Assembly: GCA_051453625.1 (NCBI GenBank)
Contig: JBOZIK010000001.1
Coordinates: 250,271,289 to 250,335,288 of the forward strand
Source: Welwitschia mirabilis
Lineage: Eukaryota; Gnetophyta; Gnetopsida; Welwitschiales
DNA length: 64,000 nt
Direction: 5' to 3'
Both the position numbers and the translations under genes were made by a program. Shown one piece after another: positions 35,780 to 49,060 of this stretch. The notes under the pieces were generated by a model, which was not told the DNA's origin, did not search any database, and saw only the letters and a program-made list of their open reading frames with translations. The first letter of the stretch is position 1. Each line of letters starts with the position of its first letter.

Positions 35780-36530
35780 CATTGTGGAAAGTGGTATATG
35801 AAATTTGGTTGATCTTTCATTCGGTCATACTACATTATCTAATGAATGTATTTTCTAGAATAAGTATAAAGTGGATAATACCCTTAAAATACACAAATCT
35901 TAGATTATTGCTATAGGGCTATGATAAAGAAAAGGATTGGAATATAATGTAGTTCTAGTAGCAATAGCTAAATTGACTAACATTAAAATTGTAATTGTCT
36001 TAGTAGCTCAAAAGGAATGAAAGATGTATTAGTTAGACATTAAAAATATCTTTATCAATGGAGACTCAAAGAAGAAATATTTATGATGTAATTAAATGGT
36101 TTTAAAGTAAAAGATAAGGAATACAAACTATGCATACTAATTAAGTCACTAAAAGAGCTAAAATAAGCTATAAGAACATGGTACACTAAATTGACTAGTT
36201 ACGTAAGTACCATTGGATTTAAGATATGTAATTATCAGGATGTATATGTCATACTATTCATCAAATCTAATGAAAACAAATTTACATATATATTGATTTA
36301 TGTAGATGACTGGTTGATAACTAGTAGAGATGAAGTGAAAGTGCATCATATCAAAATTCATTTAAGTGATGCATTTCAAATTTTTGAGTTGGAATTAGTT
36401 AGATTCCACATTATTATAGAAATTAAGAAAAGAAAGAATGAAATATTCTTAACTTAAAAAAGTACATTAGAGATTTAATTCAAAATTTTGGATTAAAAAA
36501 TGCCAAATAAGTTGCTACACCTTTGGAATA
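35780..36530 (+). pseudogene. Copia reverse transcriptase, copy 1
   Basis: Domain order fits Copia RT: a KGYDKEKD-like segment (35920), LTNIKIVIVL (35975), a decayed QLDIKN-x-F-I-NGD palm motif (36025), then an 88-codon open stretch (36191-36457) with GFKICNYQDVYVI and the catalytic YVDD at 36299-36310, followed by WLITS. The end matches the primer-grip region (AFQIFELELVRFHIIIEIKK). The two catalytic Asp of YVDD are kept, but stops upstream make it a pseudogene. Confidence 0.85.
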
Positions 36531-36589
36531 GAATAAAAAAATTAGTGATAATAAACACTTAAAATTAATAAATAAAACCAAATATAGAA

Positions 36590-37200
36590 GAATAATTGGT
36601 AGTCTCATTTATGTTACTAGCACTATTCATGATATCACATATGTGGTTGGTTTCTTATCTAGATATCTTCATGCACCAAATGTTAGTCATCTCAATAGTA
36701 CTATGAAAGTACTAAGATTGTTGAGAAAGGTAGAAGACTTAGGTATTACATATAATAGAAACTCTTAATTTATCCTGAAGGCATACTCTCACTTAAATTT
36801 TTATAGAGACTCAAAAACTTCCTTGTTAGCATGAGGATATGTTATATTTTTAGAAGCATCATCTTTATCTGTATGATCTAAGTATCAAAGAGTGATAGCT
36901 TAAGCCTCTATAGAAGTAAAATATATAGCTAAATTTAAAGCCTATAGAAAAATTAAATAACTAAAGAAACTTCTAAAAGCATTAAAGTTAAAGTAGATAA
37001 AACTAACTGAGCTTTTCATTGATAATTAATCTACCATATGCATTGCAAAATATCTAGTATAACATTTTAGGATAAACACTTTTATGTTGGGATCCATAAA
37101 ATTAGGGAACATATACATTAAGAAGTAACTAGAAGACTATAATATTTGGCCATAGAACAAACTGCCAATATTTTAACTAAAACACTTGGTTGAGAAACAC
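36590..37200 (+). pseudogene. Copia RNase H, copy 1
   Basis: Reads GSLIYVTSTIHDITYVVGFLS (family: GSLLYL-x-x-T-RPDI-x-Y), then YLHAPNVSHLNSTMKVLR, a NFYRDSKTSLLA segment where the family has D-S-D-W-A-G, EVKYIAKFKA for the A-E-A-E-Y catalytic region, and ANILTKTLG for A-D-I-L-T-K-P-L. Stops and catalytic losses are present. It completes the order integrase, RT, RNase H that defines Copia. Confidence 0.8.
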
Positions 37201-37209
37201 TTTATTACT

Positions 37210-37618
37210 TTCAATCTAAGATAAGATTGATCATGAATTAATGTCCTTTATTTAGTTATAGATATTAGGCTTTATTTGACTTTTACAACCATTACAAAAA
37301 TTCGTTCTCAATCTTAGTACTATGGAATGTGTAGAATAATTTTGTCAAAAATTATAGTATGTGTAATGTATGAATCCCATTATTATGGGATGTGTAGCAA
37401 AAACTAACTAATTCTGTATGAAGTAGTTTTCTCATATGATAACTCCTTTTTAGGAGGTTTTATTATAGGCTTCATGAATAAGGTTTTCTTAAGGCACTCT
37501 AATTTTGTTAAAAGATAAAGAATTATTATGTTATGGGGAGAACTTCTAGGGCACTAGTAAGTCACATCATGATATTAAAATTTGGGAAAATGAAAAACTT
37601 AGTGGAGACCTAGTTAAA
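37210..37618 (+). mobile_element. 3' end of Copia copy 1, probable LTR part
   Basis: Non-coding sequence after RNase H, with ATGTGTAGAATAATTTTG and AGGCACTCTAATTTTGTTA. It is expected to contain the polypurine tract and 3' LTR, but no LTR boundary is visible. It is cut by the gap at 37619. Confidence 0.45.
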
Positions 37619-37718
37619 NNNNNNNNNNNNNNNNNNNNNNNNNNNNNNNNNNNNNNNNNNNNNNNNNNNNNNNNNNNNNNNNNNNNNNNNNNNNNNNNNN
37701 NNNNNNNNNNNNNNNNNN
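37619..37718. other. Scaffold gap (100 N)
   Basis: After this gap the sequence restarts at the equivalent of 30959; 30959-37618 and 37719-44530 are two copies of the same 6.7-kb segment. Confidence 0.95.
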
Positions 37719-37789
<71 letters not shown>

Positions 37790-37810
37790 TTCTCTCTCTC
37801 TCTCTCTATC

Positions 37811-37844
<34 letters not shown>

Positions 37845-37884
37845 CATCCATCTATCTATCTATCTCTCTCTCTATCTATCTATT
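37719..37884. repeat. TC and TATC compound microsatellite
   Basis: About 80 bp of TC dinucleotides, then TCTA/TATC tetranucleotides with some CATC. It is the first sequence of the contig after the gap and corresponds to the shorter run at 30959-31005. Confidence 0.9.
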
Positions 37885-40800
37885 AATGTAATGTATATTT
37901 TCAGTATTAATACAAGAATTAGCTCCTAATTTTTTCATTTCTAATATGCATTCATTTTGTATTAGCAATCTTTAGATGAAGATAGTTCTTAATTAGTTAT
38001 TTATTCTTTCATTATTAGTATACAATAAATTAGTATTAGTAATTTTTAGATGAAAATAAATCATTAGCAAGTTCTTTAATTTTTAAGTAACTTGATTGAC
38101 TTACCTCTATGATTTTGTAGTCTTTATTATTTAATGGATCTTGTGAATAATTATTCATACTTTTCATGTTTATAAAAGGCTATGAAGGATTAGAAGAACT
38201 AAATAACTTACTAACACTAATGTAATGGATGAGATTATGCATTCAAATCCAATCTTAATAACTTGATAATTTTAGTTTGTAGTTCAAAAATATAGGAACC
38301 ATTGGAGTAAAGGTGAGGAAGTCGATGAATTAGCTAAACTTTTGGATTACCTCTATTTCCTTATAATTACAATTAAAGATCATTTCAAAATTCTCAACTT
38401 TTGTATTTTCATTTTGTTTTGATTTCCATTAAAAATAATAATAGATTCCTATTTAGGTTAAAACTTGTTCATTAAACTCACATGAACATAACTCTAAGGA
38501 TAACTAATAGCCTACGATAATAGGTTATTATAGATGACTAATAGGTAGTAATTAAAGGAAAATTTTTAAAAGGATTAATACTAAATTAAAAACTATAATT
38601 CAATGTAATGTAATAAATAAAAATGCAAAAATTAACAATGTAAGTACTAAAGCACTTCCCTGAGATTTTTATTGACAATGTTCATTTTCAAATCAATCTT
38701 AAAGTACCTACTATAGAAGTCACTTAAGAAAGATAAGATAAGAGATGAAAGAAGAGATGGAAGAGAGAGAAAATAGATGAAAGAAATAATTTTCTTGTTG
38801 TTTTTTCTTAATTTCTTTTATTTAAACCTGCAAAAGATTAGTCACTACAAGAAAATTTTATATACTGTATAATCTTTAGAAGGAAATAAAAAATAAAAGG
38901 AAATAAAACAATATCAAAAATAAGGGGAAAAAATAAAAATCAAAAGAAATAAATAGATTAGATTCCATCAATCAAGTATTAAGTATAATTAATACCAATT
39001 TAGTAATTATTTAAAAAAAAAAGAAAAAAGTAGTATCAAGGGATAAGTATTAAAGAAAAAATAAAAAGAATACAAGGAAAATTAAAAAAGAACTAAACAA
39101 GGATAGAAAAATGAAAATTTTATGCATGCTTTACTATAACTATCATGCCACTATCCATGGCAATAGTGTCAAAAGCTATTTGTGATAAAATTTGGCTATG
39201 CTTGTATATTACATCAATGTATTATAAATAGGATGATTTCCCTAAGGATACAAATCTTTCATGGTAAAACCCAACTTTTACCAATAATACTAAGACTTAT
39301 ATTTATAGTATAGTTCTAGTCTTATTCTTCTTAAGGGATATATGTCATGAACTATTAATAAAGCAAGCACAATAATAATGATATAATAGAGTAAAACATA
39401 TAAGAGAATTAGTAATAAAACATAGCATTTAAACTAGTATAATAACTTTATGAAAAAGCATAAGTAAATTATGTATTTTTTATTCTAACTCAAGCATAGT
39501 AAAATAATCTCATTTACCATAAACATGAGGCTCATGTGGTTCTAGCTCAGGTACAGGGGCATAATCTCATTTATCTTAGATATGAGGGATATGTATCCAA
39601 GCACACTAGGTCTCATAGTAATACTAAAATAAGCATTAAAAATAAAGGTATTCTAAGATTCATCAAATAAAAATTCAAATTGTTCAAGCTATAATAAAAA
39701 TGAAAATTACTTAAATATCTTAAAGTAGTAACATGCCTTAGTCAGTTCTAAGCATAACAAGTATGAGATCCATTAAAACTTAATATCAAAGTAATGCACC
39801 AAGAACATGTAATAGTTTATTATCATAAAGTAAAAGCATATAATCCATAAATGTATGCATCTTAAATCAAAAGGCATCATGCTAGCTTAATAGTTAATTC
39901 ATCCCTATGGAAGTCTTAGAAAAAACACAGGACCAAAGCTCCAATAATCTCTTGTAGAACATGCTAAATGATCTTCTCCTTCAAGTGAAGTAAAATACGG
40001 TATTTATAGATCTGAATTAAGATTTTTAATTAGAGTTTATAAGTCTTAAGAGGATCATTATTTATAATTTTTAATGTGTATAGTATGATCCTTTAGTTAT
40101 GGCACTAATTTCAAAAAATATTCTTCATTCATTTTTTGACTTTAAGCATGACCAGAACAGATTATTTATATTAATAAAGATTAAAAACACAAGTATGGAT
40201 CCATTCTACTTATGATAACTAGCACCAATACTTATAGAACTAGCACTATTACTAATAATGCTCATCACACCTCTACTTTTTATCACAATGCTCCAGGTGA
40301 TGCAAATATTTTGAAAAATGATAATGTTAAGGAAGATTATTTATAAAACTTGATTTCCATATTCTTAAGAATAATAAATATTATAAATCATTGTTATTAT
40401 CAATTAATCATGCTAATAAGGCCTAAATTCTTTAATGTACATGTCAAATTTTACACGTTATCATGAATACATTGTGTTAAGTAGATTGCATGTGGTTTGG
40501 AGGTTTTATCTTTGTGTTACTACATTATGTTTTTTTAATGGTAAAAAGAAACTACCATAAATAAACTTAAATACCCTCAATTATTATCTTATAGCTACTA
40601 AATCGCAATTTAGCTTTCTAGTACCTCGTCTCATGAAGATGTGTTTAAATTGTCACATCCTTATAATGGATTGGATGCCAACAAAAAAATATTTGAGTAA
40701 ACACTCTCTAATGTTCAAAATCATGAAAAGGATAAAGATTATTAGGATTAGTAAGTAGGTTTACCTCATCAATATTATTATTCTCATTCTAAGAAGAAAC
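37885..40800 (+). mobile_element. Long leader of Copia copy 2
   Basis: Non-coding and collinear with 31006-33900. It shows small indels and substitutions throughout, so it is a separate molecule or allele and not a duplicate read. Confidence 0.4.
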
Positions 40801-40829
40801 AACATCAAATAATGCTACTCTAAAGAAGA

Positions 40830-40900
40830 GTACATGTTAGTGTTCATAATGTAAAAGACAAGGTCATATCATGAATTATTATCATATATTTTAGAATAAA
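40830..40900 (+). pseudogene. Copia gag zinc knuckle, copy 2
   Basis: From 40841 the frame reads C-S-stop-C-K-R-Q-G-H, the first part of the CCHC knuckle. The final Cys is Tyr, as in copy 1, so that loss predates the separation of the copies. Confidence 0.55.
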
Positions 40901-41499
40901 ATCAAATTTAATCCTAAGTTAAATATAGTTACTAATGATTTTAGTTATATATATGATACTTAATTCTATAAATCTAATTCCTTATTTTAAAGTCATGATT
41001 TTGTATTTATGAGTGGAAACATACCTTATGATAAATCTTAGATTCTAGGTACTAATGTAACCAGTTAAACGAAATTATAGGTGTGGCTATTTGTTTTGAC
41101 TTCATATACTTCTTTGTCAGTTTATTTGGTAAACAAAACTCTAATTCCTATGAAAGATCATGATATACTTATTTTTTAGTTACCTTTTCTCTTAGAAGAA
41201 ACACTCTCTCATGTTTTGTATGTATCCTCTTTGAAGTTAAACCTTCTCTATCTTTCCACATTAATTAGATAATATTATTTATCTCAATGATATTGGATTC
41301 CATTAATAGTTTGTTGATTTTTATAATCTTATCATGAAGGACTACTTGAATGGAAAAATGATGCATTCTTAATGAAGTGCTAGTATGCATGAAATTGGAT
41401 GTAATATCTCACAAGAAGAAACTTCTTCATTGTTTTTGTGGCATGCTTACTTGAGTATACTAGTTTTCCCTTATTTACTATAATTCATGAGAATAAACA

Positions 41500-41820
41500 T
41501 TATTTTTTACACTTCATTTCACATGATTTTTCGTAATGCAAAGCATGTATAATAGTTAAATTAGTATAACAATGTCTTTCTCCTAGTAAATGGTATGTTT
41601 ATCAAAAGATTTATTCATTCATGATGATTTATGTGATTTTATTCCAAATCCTATACCGTAAGACTATTGCTATTTTGGATATAAATATTTGCAAAATTTT
41701 TAATGAAAAATTCAAAAAGACAATTAGTAATAAGGTTAATAATTTCGATTCTTATAATGATAATAAATACATATCATCTAAATTTAAGAACCTTCTTATT
41801 CTAGAGGGAATTTGTTATTC

Positions 41821-41854
<34 letters not shown>

Positions 41855-42250
41855 CTTAATATAATAGCATTACTAAATAGTTCAATTGGATCACCATGGA
41901 TATGGCATATTTAATAATGTACTTTAATGGATGAAAATCTTACCTATGAGGTGAAGTTAGTAGTGTCATAGTATATCTTAATAATCATAGTGGTTATTTT
42001 TTAAAAAGTATATTTTTTCTACTAAAACATGGGAATAGATACAAGACTTCTGTAAACTAGATTTATGTTTTTGGATGCAAGTTTTATATCCATATTCCTA
42101 TTTAATATCATGAAAATCTTGGTGCAAATGATCATGTTTATGAAATATCTAATTTGCCAACAAGGATATCATGTGAAAATTTCTAAGCATCATAAGATAA
42201 TTATTTCTCATGATATGATTTTTATTTCTTTAAACCTCATAGAATGTATC
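41500..42250 (+). pseudogene. Copia integrase, copy 2
   Basis: A 97-codon open stretch (41621-41914) includes KTISNKVNNFDSYNDNKYISSKFKNL, where the catalytic S-D-N is altered to S-Y-N. After ILEGICYSD, where the family has T-x-x-E-T-P-Q-Q-N, an AT dinucleotide expansion (41822-41850) replaces the region with an Ile-Tyr repeat. The end of the domain (SKHHKIIISHDMIF) is at 42180-42225. Inactive. Confidence 0.75.
41822..41850. repeat. AT microsatellite inside the integrase remnant
   Basis: An uninterrupted AT run. Copy 1 has ATACATATGTAGAA at this place, so the expansion occurred after the copies separated, probably by replication slippage. Confidence 0.9.
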
Positions 42251-42769
42251 TTAGGTTAATATTTTCCAGTTATATCCTTCCTCTCATCTTGTGCAAATTT
42301 CAGCTTTTTAGTGTTCTACAATTGAAGGGGAAATGTGTCCACTAGTTAGAATTTCTAAGTTCCTTCTAGCTAAAATGTTTTATTCATAATACAACCTAAC
42401 AGGATTGAGATTAATTTTATGCCTAGCACATATAATTGTAATTCCACTAGCAACTCATTAGATTATCCTAGCATTAATGTTGATCTCTTCCAAAGAAAAA
42501 TAAAATCACTAATTATAATCTACTGTAGAAGATATTCATAATGATAAAAGGGAAGAACTTAAAATAAAGAAAGCCTTTCATGCATTTCTTAATGATGATG
42601 ATCAGATTCATTTTACATTTGACAGTAAATTAATCTCTTTCAAAGACATCATTCTACATGATCATTATGTAGAATCCATAAAATAATAATATAATACATT
42701 GTGGAAAGTCCTATATGAAATTTTGTTGAACTTTAATTAGATCATGCTACATTATCTAATGAATGGATT

Positions 42770-43440
42770 TTCTAAAATAAGTATAAAGTGGATAATACCT
42801 TAAACTACATAAAGCTTAGCTTATTGATATAGGGCTATGATAAAGAAAAGGATTGAAATATAATAAAGTTCTAATAGTAATAGCTAAATTGACAACCATT
42901 AAAATTGTGATTGTCTTACTAGCTCAGAAGGGATGAAAGATGTATTAGTTAGACATTAAAATTACCTATATTAATGGAGACATCAAAGAAGAAATAATTA
43001 TGATGTAATTAAAGTATTTTAAAGTAAAAGGTAAGGAATAGAAATTATGCATACTAATTAAATCACTACAAGAGCTAAAACAAGCTATAAGAAGATAGTA
43101 CACTAAATTGACTAGTTCTTTGAGTACCATTGAATCTAAAATATGTAACTATTAGGATGTATATGTCATACTATTCATTAAATCTAATAGAAAAAAATTT
43201 ACATATGTAGTAATTTATGTAGATGACTGGTTAATAACTACTAGAAACGAAGTGAAAGTTAATCATATGAAAATTCATTTAACTGACACATTTAAAATTT
43301 TTGAATTGAAGTTAGTTAGATTCCAAATTATTATAGAAATTGATAAAAGAAAGAAGGAAATATTATTAACTTAAAGAATGTACATTAGATATTTAATTCA
43401 AAAAGTTGGATTAAAAAATTTTAAATAAGTTGTTACACCT
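42770..43440 (+). pseudogene. Copia reverse transcriptase, copy 2
   Basis: Collinear with copy 1. YVDD is kept at 43216-43227, followed by WLIT, and the primer-grip region is IFELKLVRFQIIIEI-like. Upstream stops at the QLDIKN position (TAG for Gln) are shared with copy 1. The fragment at 22529-22951 is closest to this copy. Confidence 0.85.
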
Positions 43441-43489
43441 TTGGAATAGAAGGAAAATATTGGTAATGATAAACACTTAAAATTAATAA

Positions 43490-44120
43490 ATAAAACCAAA
43501 TATAGAAGAATAGTCAGTAGTATCATTTATGTTACTAGCACTAGTTATGATATCTCATATTTGATTGGTTTCTTGTTTAGATATATTCATGCATCAAATG
43601 TTAGTCATCTCAACACTACTATGAGAGTACTAAGATGGTTGAAAAAGATAAAAGACTTATGTATTACATATAAGAGAAACTCTTAATTTATCCTCAAGGC
43701 ATAATCTCATTTAAATTTTGATAGAGACTCAAAAACGTTCTTGTTAACATAAGAATATGTTATATTTTTAGAAGCATCACTTTTATCTTTATGATCTAAG
43801 TGCCAAAGATTGATAGCTTACACCTTTATATAAGTGGAATATATAGCTACATTTAAAGCCTATAGAAAAATTAAATGAATAAAGAAACTTCTAAAAACAT
43901 TAATGTTAAAGTAGATAAAACTGACTGAGCTTTTCATTAATAATAAATCTACTATATGCATTATAAAGTATCTAGTATAAAATATTAAAACAAATACTTT
44001 TATGTTAGGATCCATAAAATTATGGAATCTATACATCAAGAAGTAACTAGGAGACTATATTATTTGACCATAGAATGAATTACCAATATTTTAACTAAAC
44101 CACTTGGTTGAGGAATGCTT
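43490..44120 (+). pseudogene. Copia RNase H, copy 2
   Basis: Same order as copy 1: an S-I-I-Y-V-T-S-T segment (43525), an HASNVSHLNTTMRVLRWL-like segment (43590-43640), decayed catalytic stretches, and a T-N-I-L-T-K-P-L-G-like end (44080-44110) that keeps the Pro lost in copy 1. Confidence 0.75.
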
Positions 44121-44219
44121 TATTACTTCCAATCTAAGATAAGATTGATCATGAAGTAATTTACTTTACTTAGCTATAGATATTAGTCTTTATTTAACTT
44201 TTACAACCTTTAAAAAAAG

Positions 44220-44600
44220 TCTTTCTCAATCTTAGTATCATGGAATGTGTAGAATAATTTTGCCAAAAATTATGTGTAATGTGTGAATCCTATTACTATG
44301 GGATGTGTAGTAAAAGCTAACTAATTCTCTATGAAGTAGTTTTCTTATATGATAGTTCCTTTTTAGGAGGTTTTATTATAGGCTTCATTCCTAAGGTTTT
44401 CTTAAGGCACTCTAATTTTTTAGAAGATAAAGCATTATTATGTTGTAAGGAGAACTCCTAGGGAACTAGTAAGCCACATCCTGATATAAAACTTAGGGAT
44501 AATAAAAACCCTAGTAAAAACCTAGTTAAATGTGACTTCATATAAAAGTAAGCTCTATTATTTAAAAGGGATAGTATTGTTTGTTAGATATATTCTAGAT
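44220..44600 (+). mobile_element. Probable 3' LTR part of Copia copy 2
   Basis: Follows RNase H and is collinear with 37320-37618, then continues with CTTCATATAAAAGTAAGC, a TATA-like motif at 44532-44541, as expected for the LTR promoter. Neither LTR end was identified. Confidence 0.4.
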
Positions 44601-44849
44601 TACATGATTACAACGATTCTTGATAATTTAGAAAAATCCATCTTTTGAGTAAAATATTAATATGCATCTAGAGAATGCCTTGTCTATCATATGTATTGAT
44701 GACATATTTTCTAGAATAATTGAGCTTGAAAGAGAAATTTGATAGGAATTACCTCTTTCTCTATATATTTTCATTACTATAGTAAACACTCTTAAGATTA
44801 CTATTAAAAGTCATAGATATTTTAAGATATTGAAAGGAATAGCTATACT

Positions 44850-46400
44850 TGAAGCAAGAAAGATCTCCTTTATAGTCCATTTGCTATTGATACATATCTC
44901 ACTCTTAATAAATAGGGGAATAATTTTAACATTTCCATGAACTACATTAATACTTACAATAGATCTTTAAAAGTTGAAATTAATTAGAATAAAACCTAAG
45001 CTATTAGATTTAGTTTATACTTATGACCTTTGAGATTTAAATTATAACATCAAATGGCTCTCTTCCAAATATGTATTCCCCTATTTTAGGAATTTTATTT
45101 GCTCTAGTTTTTACTCCTTTCATATTATGATATAATGTGATGTAAATGGTTAAACATAAGACCCTAAAGTGGTCATCTAAACATTTGTCCCTAGGATGTA
45201 AATTTTATAGTTGTTAATCATGTTTTGATATTTATTAGCATGTACTACTCCTTCTTCATGGCTTCTCCTAAAGCTTCTTTCTAAAGCATTGATAAGATTT
45301 TGAGAAACTTATTTTAGTAAGATAATTAAAAGACTTCATCAAGTGATGTAGGGTATTTATCCTCTAAGGAATAAAAAATATGATTTGGGCTTTTCTTCTA
45401 TTAAGTACTAGAGCATTCTTTTGGCTTCTAAATGGGTTACACATTGTATTGAAGATAAAGTTAGAAGATCCTTTTTGGGCATCTCATCTCAAGTATAGTA
45501 AAATTTCAAACATTAAACAACATCCCTTGGAGTACTTGATTTATTAGTAGTGAAATGTAAAAAGTAATATATTCTCATTTCTTTAGACAATTGGGCCCTA
45601 TTGGAATTAATTGAAAGGCTTCCTTCAATGGAAGCCCAACTACTTAAAATCTAGAGAATATAATGCAACATCTCATTTGGTTGATGTTTGTTCTTAAAGG
45701 ACATTCTACCTACTTGACTGAAGAGTTTGCAAATAGATCCAATAACTTTACAAATCATAATCTTCTACATATTACTTAATTATTTTCTAAATGAAATGGA
45801 AATTTGACTCTTCCTTAGAATCTATGTAAGGTTAAATGCTATTTTTAAAAGAAATATTTCTTCATATTTAAATACATTAAGGGAACTATCTCTCACTTCA
45901 ACCCTCTTTAATCATAAAGAGGAATTTCATGACTCAAAGAGTGACAATAACCTAATGGATTTTCTTTACCTTTTTTAAAAGCATGTTTAAATCTAGATCC
46001 TAATTTCTTTGGAGAAATTTACACTATTCTACTTTGAACATAAGATGAAATGTTTAATTGTAGGATAGTTAGTGATTGAAAGCTTTTATGATCTATATGG
46101 ATTTCTAAGGCTCCTTTACAATGTCAATCCTTATATTATTCTCTAATTCATCAAAGCCTTTACACTGGGCAAAGTTTAAATTCTTTAATTGTTGATAATC
46201 CTTACTACCCATTTTTTGGTAAATCTTCTTTTGCTAGACAAAGTTGGGATTAGTATCATTCTCACAAAATTTTTTCATTGTGATATACTACTATGTTTTG
46301 CTTTTGCATTCTCATTAATGATAACATTTTTCATTATTTTTAAAAATCCTAAAGAATATTTATTTTCAGGATCATGTTTTTCTTTAGAGGTGCAAGCTTA
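44850..46400 (+). pseudogene. L1-like LINE reverse transcriptase C-terminal fragment, copy 1
   Basis: A decayed frame gives EINQNKT-x-AI (family: the G-L-x-I-N-x-x-K-S/T region), SLPNMYSPILGI (family: L-P-x-x-Y-L-G-x-P), then at 45158-45260 a segment matching LSLGGR-x-x-L-V-N-x-V-L-x-S-I-P-x-Y, and GFSSIKY with LLASKW at about 45390-45435 (family: GGLG-x-R-x-x-x-x-x-N-x-A-L-L-A-K-W). This is the thumb and downstream region of plant L1-type ORF2. The catalytic palm is not visible. No poly-A tail was found; the sequence runs to a gap at 47087. Confidence 0.6.
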
Positions 46401-47086
46401 AAGTATGGTACCAAAATATGATTGTAAGTATGGCATGAAGTGTTTTATGGCAATATAGTTTAACTTCAATGTAACATGATAAAATTTAAAAACATCATCA
46501 TCTTCGTAATAGGATCACATTGTTGGTCTAAAAAAATCCACTATGCACTTCTTTTTTCTTTTTTGGCTATCCTCCTAGGGGATATGATTTTCATTTGCTT
46601 TATATGAACATATATATCTGCCTAGCGCCTATCTTACATTCACATCCCTTTTGTAGGAATATCAGGCTAAGGGGTTACAAGTATCTTGAGGTTAATTTGT
46701 AGTCTTTAGCCTATGCTACAACTCTATATTTGATGTTCACTTTAATAATTATCCCCACTCTTCTTAACATAGGTCTTTCTCTTCTTATATTAAGAAAAGA
46801 TTCCACTTATTTCTCTTTCGATTACCTTCATCTCTTTTGATTAGCTTGGTTTATCCTTTTACTTATAAATAAGTTGAAAAATAAGAACAATTCCTTAACT
46901 AATAGAGGGGAGACTAATTTGTAATTTCCATGGATATCAATAACTAAGGGAGTTGAGAAATATGAGAAAATGGATAAGGATTTTTTAAGTAAGAACTCTC
47001 CACTATCTCGAAAGAATAATTCTCTAGTATAGAGAAAAATTATTCCATGTTTCTAAATTAGGGATCTCTTATTTGAAGGTCATTAC
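46401..47086 (+). mobile_element. Non-coding continuation of the LINE segment, copy 1
   Basis: Collinear with 49060-49754, with no recognisable domain. It is probably the decayed end of the LINE or an adjoining repeat. Confidence 0.35.
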
Positions 47087-47186
47087 NNNNNNNNNNNNNN
47101 NNNNNNNNNNNNNNNNNNNNNNNNNNNNNNNNNNNNNNNNNNNNNNNNNNNNNNNNNNNNNNNNNNNNNNNNNNNNNNNNNNNNNN
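47087..47186. other. Scaffold gap (100 N)
   Basis: The sequence after the gap restarts at the equivalent of 44525; 44525-47086 and 47187-49754 are two copies, about 94% identical by eye. Confidence 0.95.
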
Positions 47187-47499
47187 GTTAAATGTAACTT
47201 CATATAAAAGTAATCTCTATTATTTAAAAGGGATAGAACTCTTTGTTAGATATATTCTAGATTACATGATTACAACCATTCTTGATAATCTAGAAAACTC
47301 CATCTTTTAAGTAAAATATTAATATGCATCTAGAAAATGCCTTGTCTATCATATGTATTGATGACATATTTTCTAGAATAATTGAGCTTGAAAGAGAACT
47401 TTGATATGGATTCCCTATTTATCTATCTATTTTCATTACTATAGTAAACACTCTTAAGATTACTATTAAAAGTCTTTAAAAGTCATAGAGATTTTAAGA

Positions 47500-49060
47500 T
47501 ATTGAAAGGAATAGCTATAATTGAAGTAAGAAAGATCTCCTTTATAGTCCATTTGCTATTGATACATATCTAGCTCTTAATAAAGAGGGGAATAATTTTA
47601 ACATTTTCATGAACTACATTAATACTGATAATATATCTTTAGAAGTTGAAATTAATTAGAATAAAACCTAATCTATTAGATGTAGTTTATCCTTATGACC
47701 TTTGAGACTTAAATTATAACATCAAATGGCTCTCTTCCAAATATGTATTCCCCTATTTTAGGAATTTTATTTGCTCTAGTTTTAACTCATTTCATATTAT
47801 GATATAATGTGGTGTAAATGGTTAAACATAAGACCCTAAAGTGCTCCTCTAAACATTTATCCCTAGGATGCAAATTTATAGTTGTTAATCATGTTTTGAT
47901 CTTTATTAGCATGTACTACTCCTTCTTCATGGCTTCTCCTAAAGATTCTTTTCNNNNNNNNNNAAGATTTTGGGAAACTTATTTTAGTAAGATAATTAGA
48001 AGACTTCATCAAGTGATGTAGGGTATCTATCCTCTAAGTAAGAAAAATTGTTATTTGGGCTTTTCTTCTATTAAGTAGTAGAACATTCTTTTGGCTTCTA
48101 AATGGGCTACACATTGTGTTGAAGATAAAGTTAGAAGATCCTTTTTGGGCATATTGTCTCAAGTATAGGAAAATTTCAAACATTGAAAAACATCCCTTGG
48201 AGCACTTGATTTATTAGTAGAGAAATGTAAAAAGTGATAGATTCTCATTTCTTTAGACAAATTTGGCCCTATTGGAATTAATTGAAAGGCTTCCTTCAAT
48301 GTAAGCCTAACTACTTAAAATCTAGAGAATATAATGCAATATCTCATTTGGTTGATGTTTATTCTTAAAAGGACATTCTACCTACTTGACTGAAGAGTTT
48401 GCAAATATATCCAATAACTTTGCAAATCATAATCATCTACATATTACTTAATTATTTTCTAAGTGAAATGGAAATTTGACTCTTCCTTAGCATCAATGTA
48501 AGGTTAAATGGTATTTTTAAAGGAAAGATGTCTTCATATTTAAACACATTAAGGGCATTATCTCTTACTTCAACCCTCTTTAACCATAGAGAGAAATTGC
48601 ATGACTCAAAGAGTGGTAATGACCTAATGGCTTTTCTTTACCTTTTTTAAAAGCATGTTTAAATCCAGATCCTAGTTTCTTTGGAGAAATTTACACTAGT
48701 CTACTTTGAACATAAGATGAAATGTTTAATTGGAGGATAGTTAGTGATTGAAAGCTTTTATGATTAATATGAATTTCTAAGCTTCTTTACAATGTTAATC
48801 CTTATTTTATTCTCTAATTCATCAAAGCCTTTTCACTAGGTAAAGTCTTAATTCCTTAATTGTTGATAATCCTTACTATCCATTTTTTGGTAAATCTTAT
48901 TTTGCTAGACAAAGTTAGGATTAGTATCATTCTCACAAAATTTTTCATTGTGATAAACTATTGTGTTTTACTTTTACATTCTCATTAATGATAACATTCT
49001 TCATTATTTTTAAAAATCCTAAAGAATATTTCTTTTCAGGATCATGTTCTTTCTTTAGAG
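47500..49060 (+). pseudogene. L1-like LINE reverse transcriptase C-terminal fragment, copy 2
   Basis: The best-preserved part is 47818-48021, with LSLGCKFIVVNHVLIFISMYY, the counterpart of LSLGGR...VL-x-S-I-P-x-YY in plant L1 ORF2, then MASPKDSF and FWETYFSKII, broken by a 10-N run at 47954-47963. GFSSIK and LLASKW follow near 48055-48110. Copy 2 keeps the frame longer than copy 1. The catalytic palm is again missing, so this is a 5'-truncated or deleted LINE. Confidence 0.65.
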
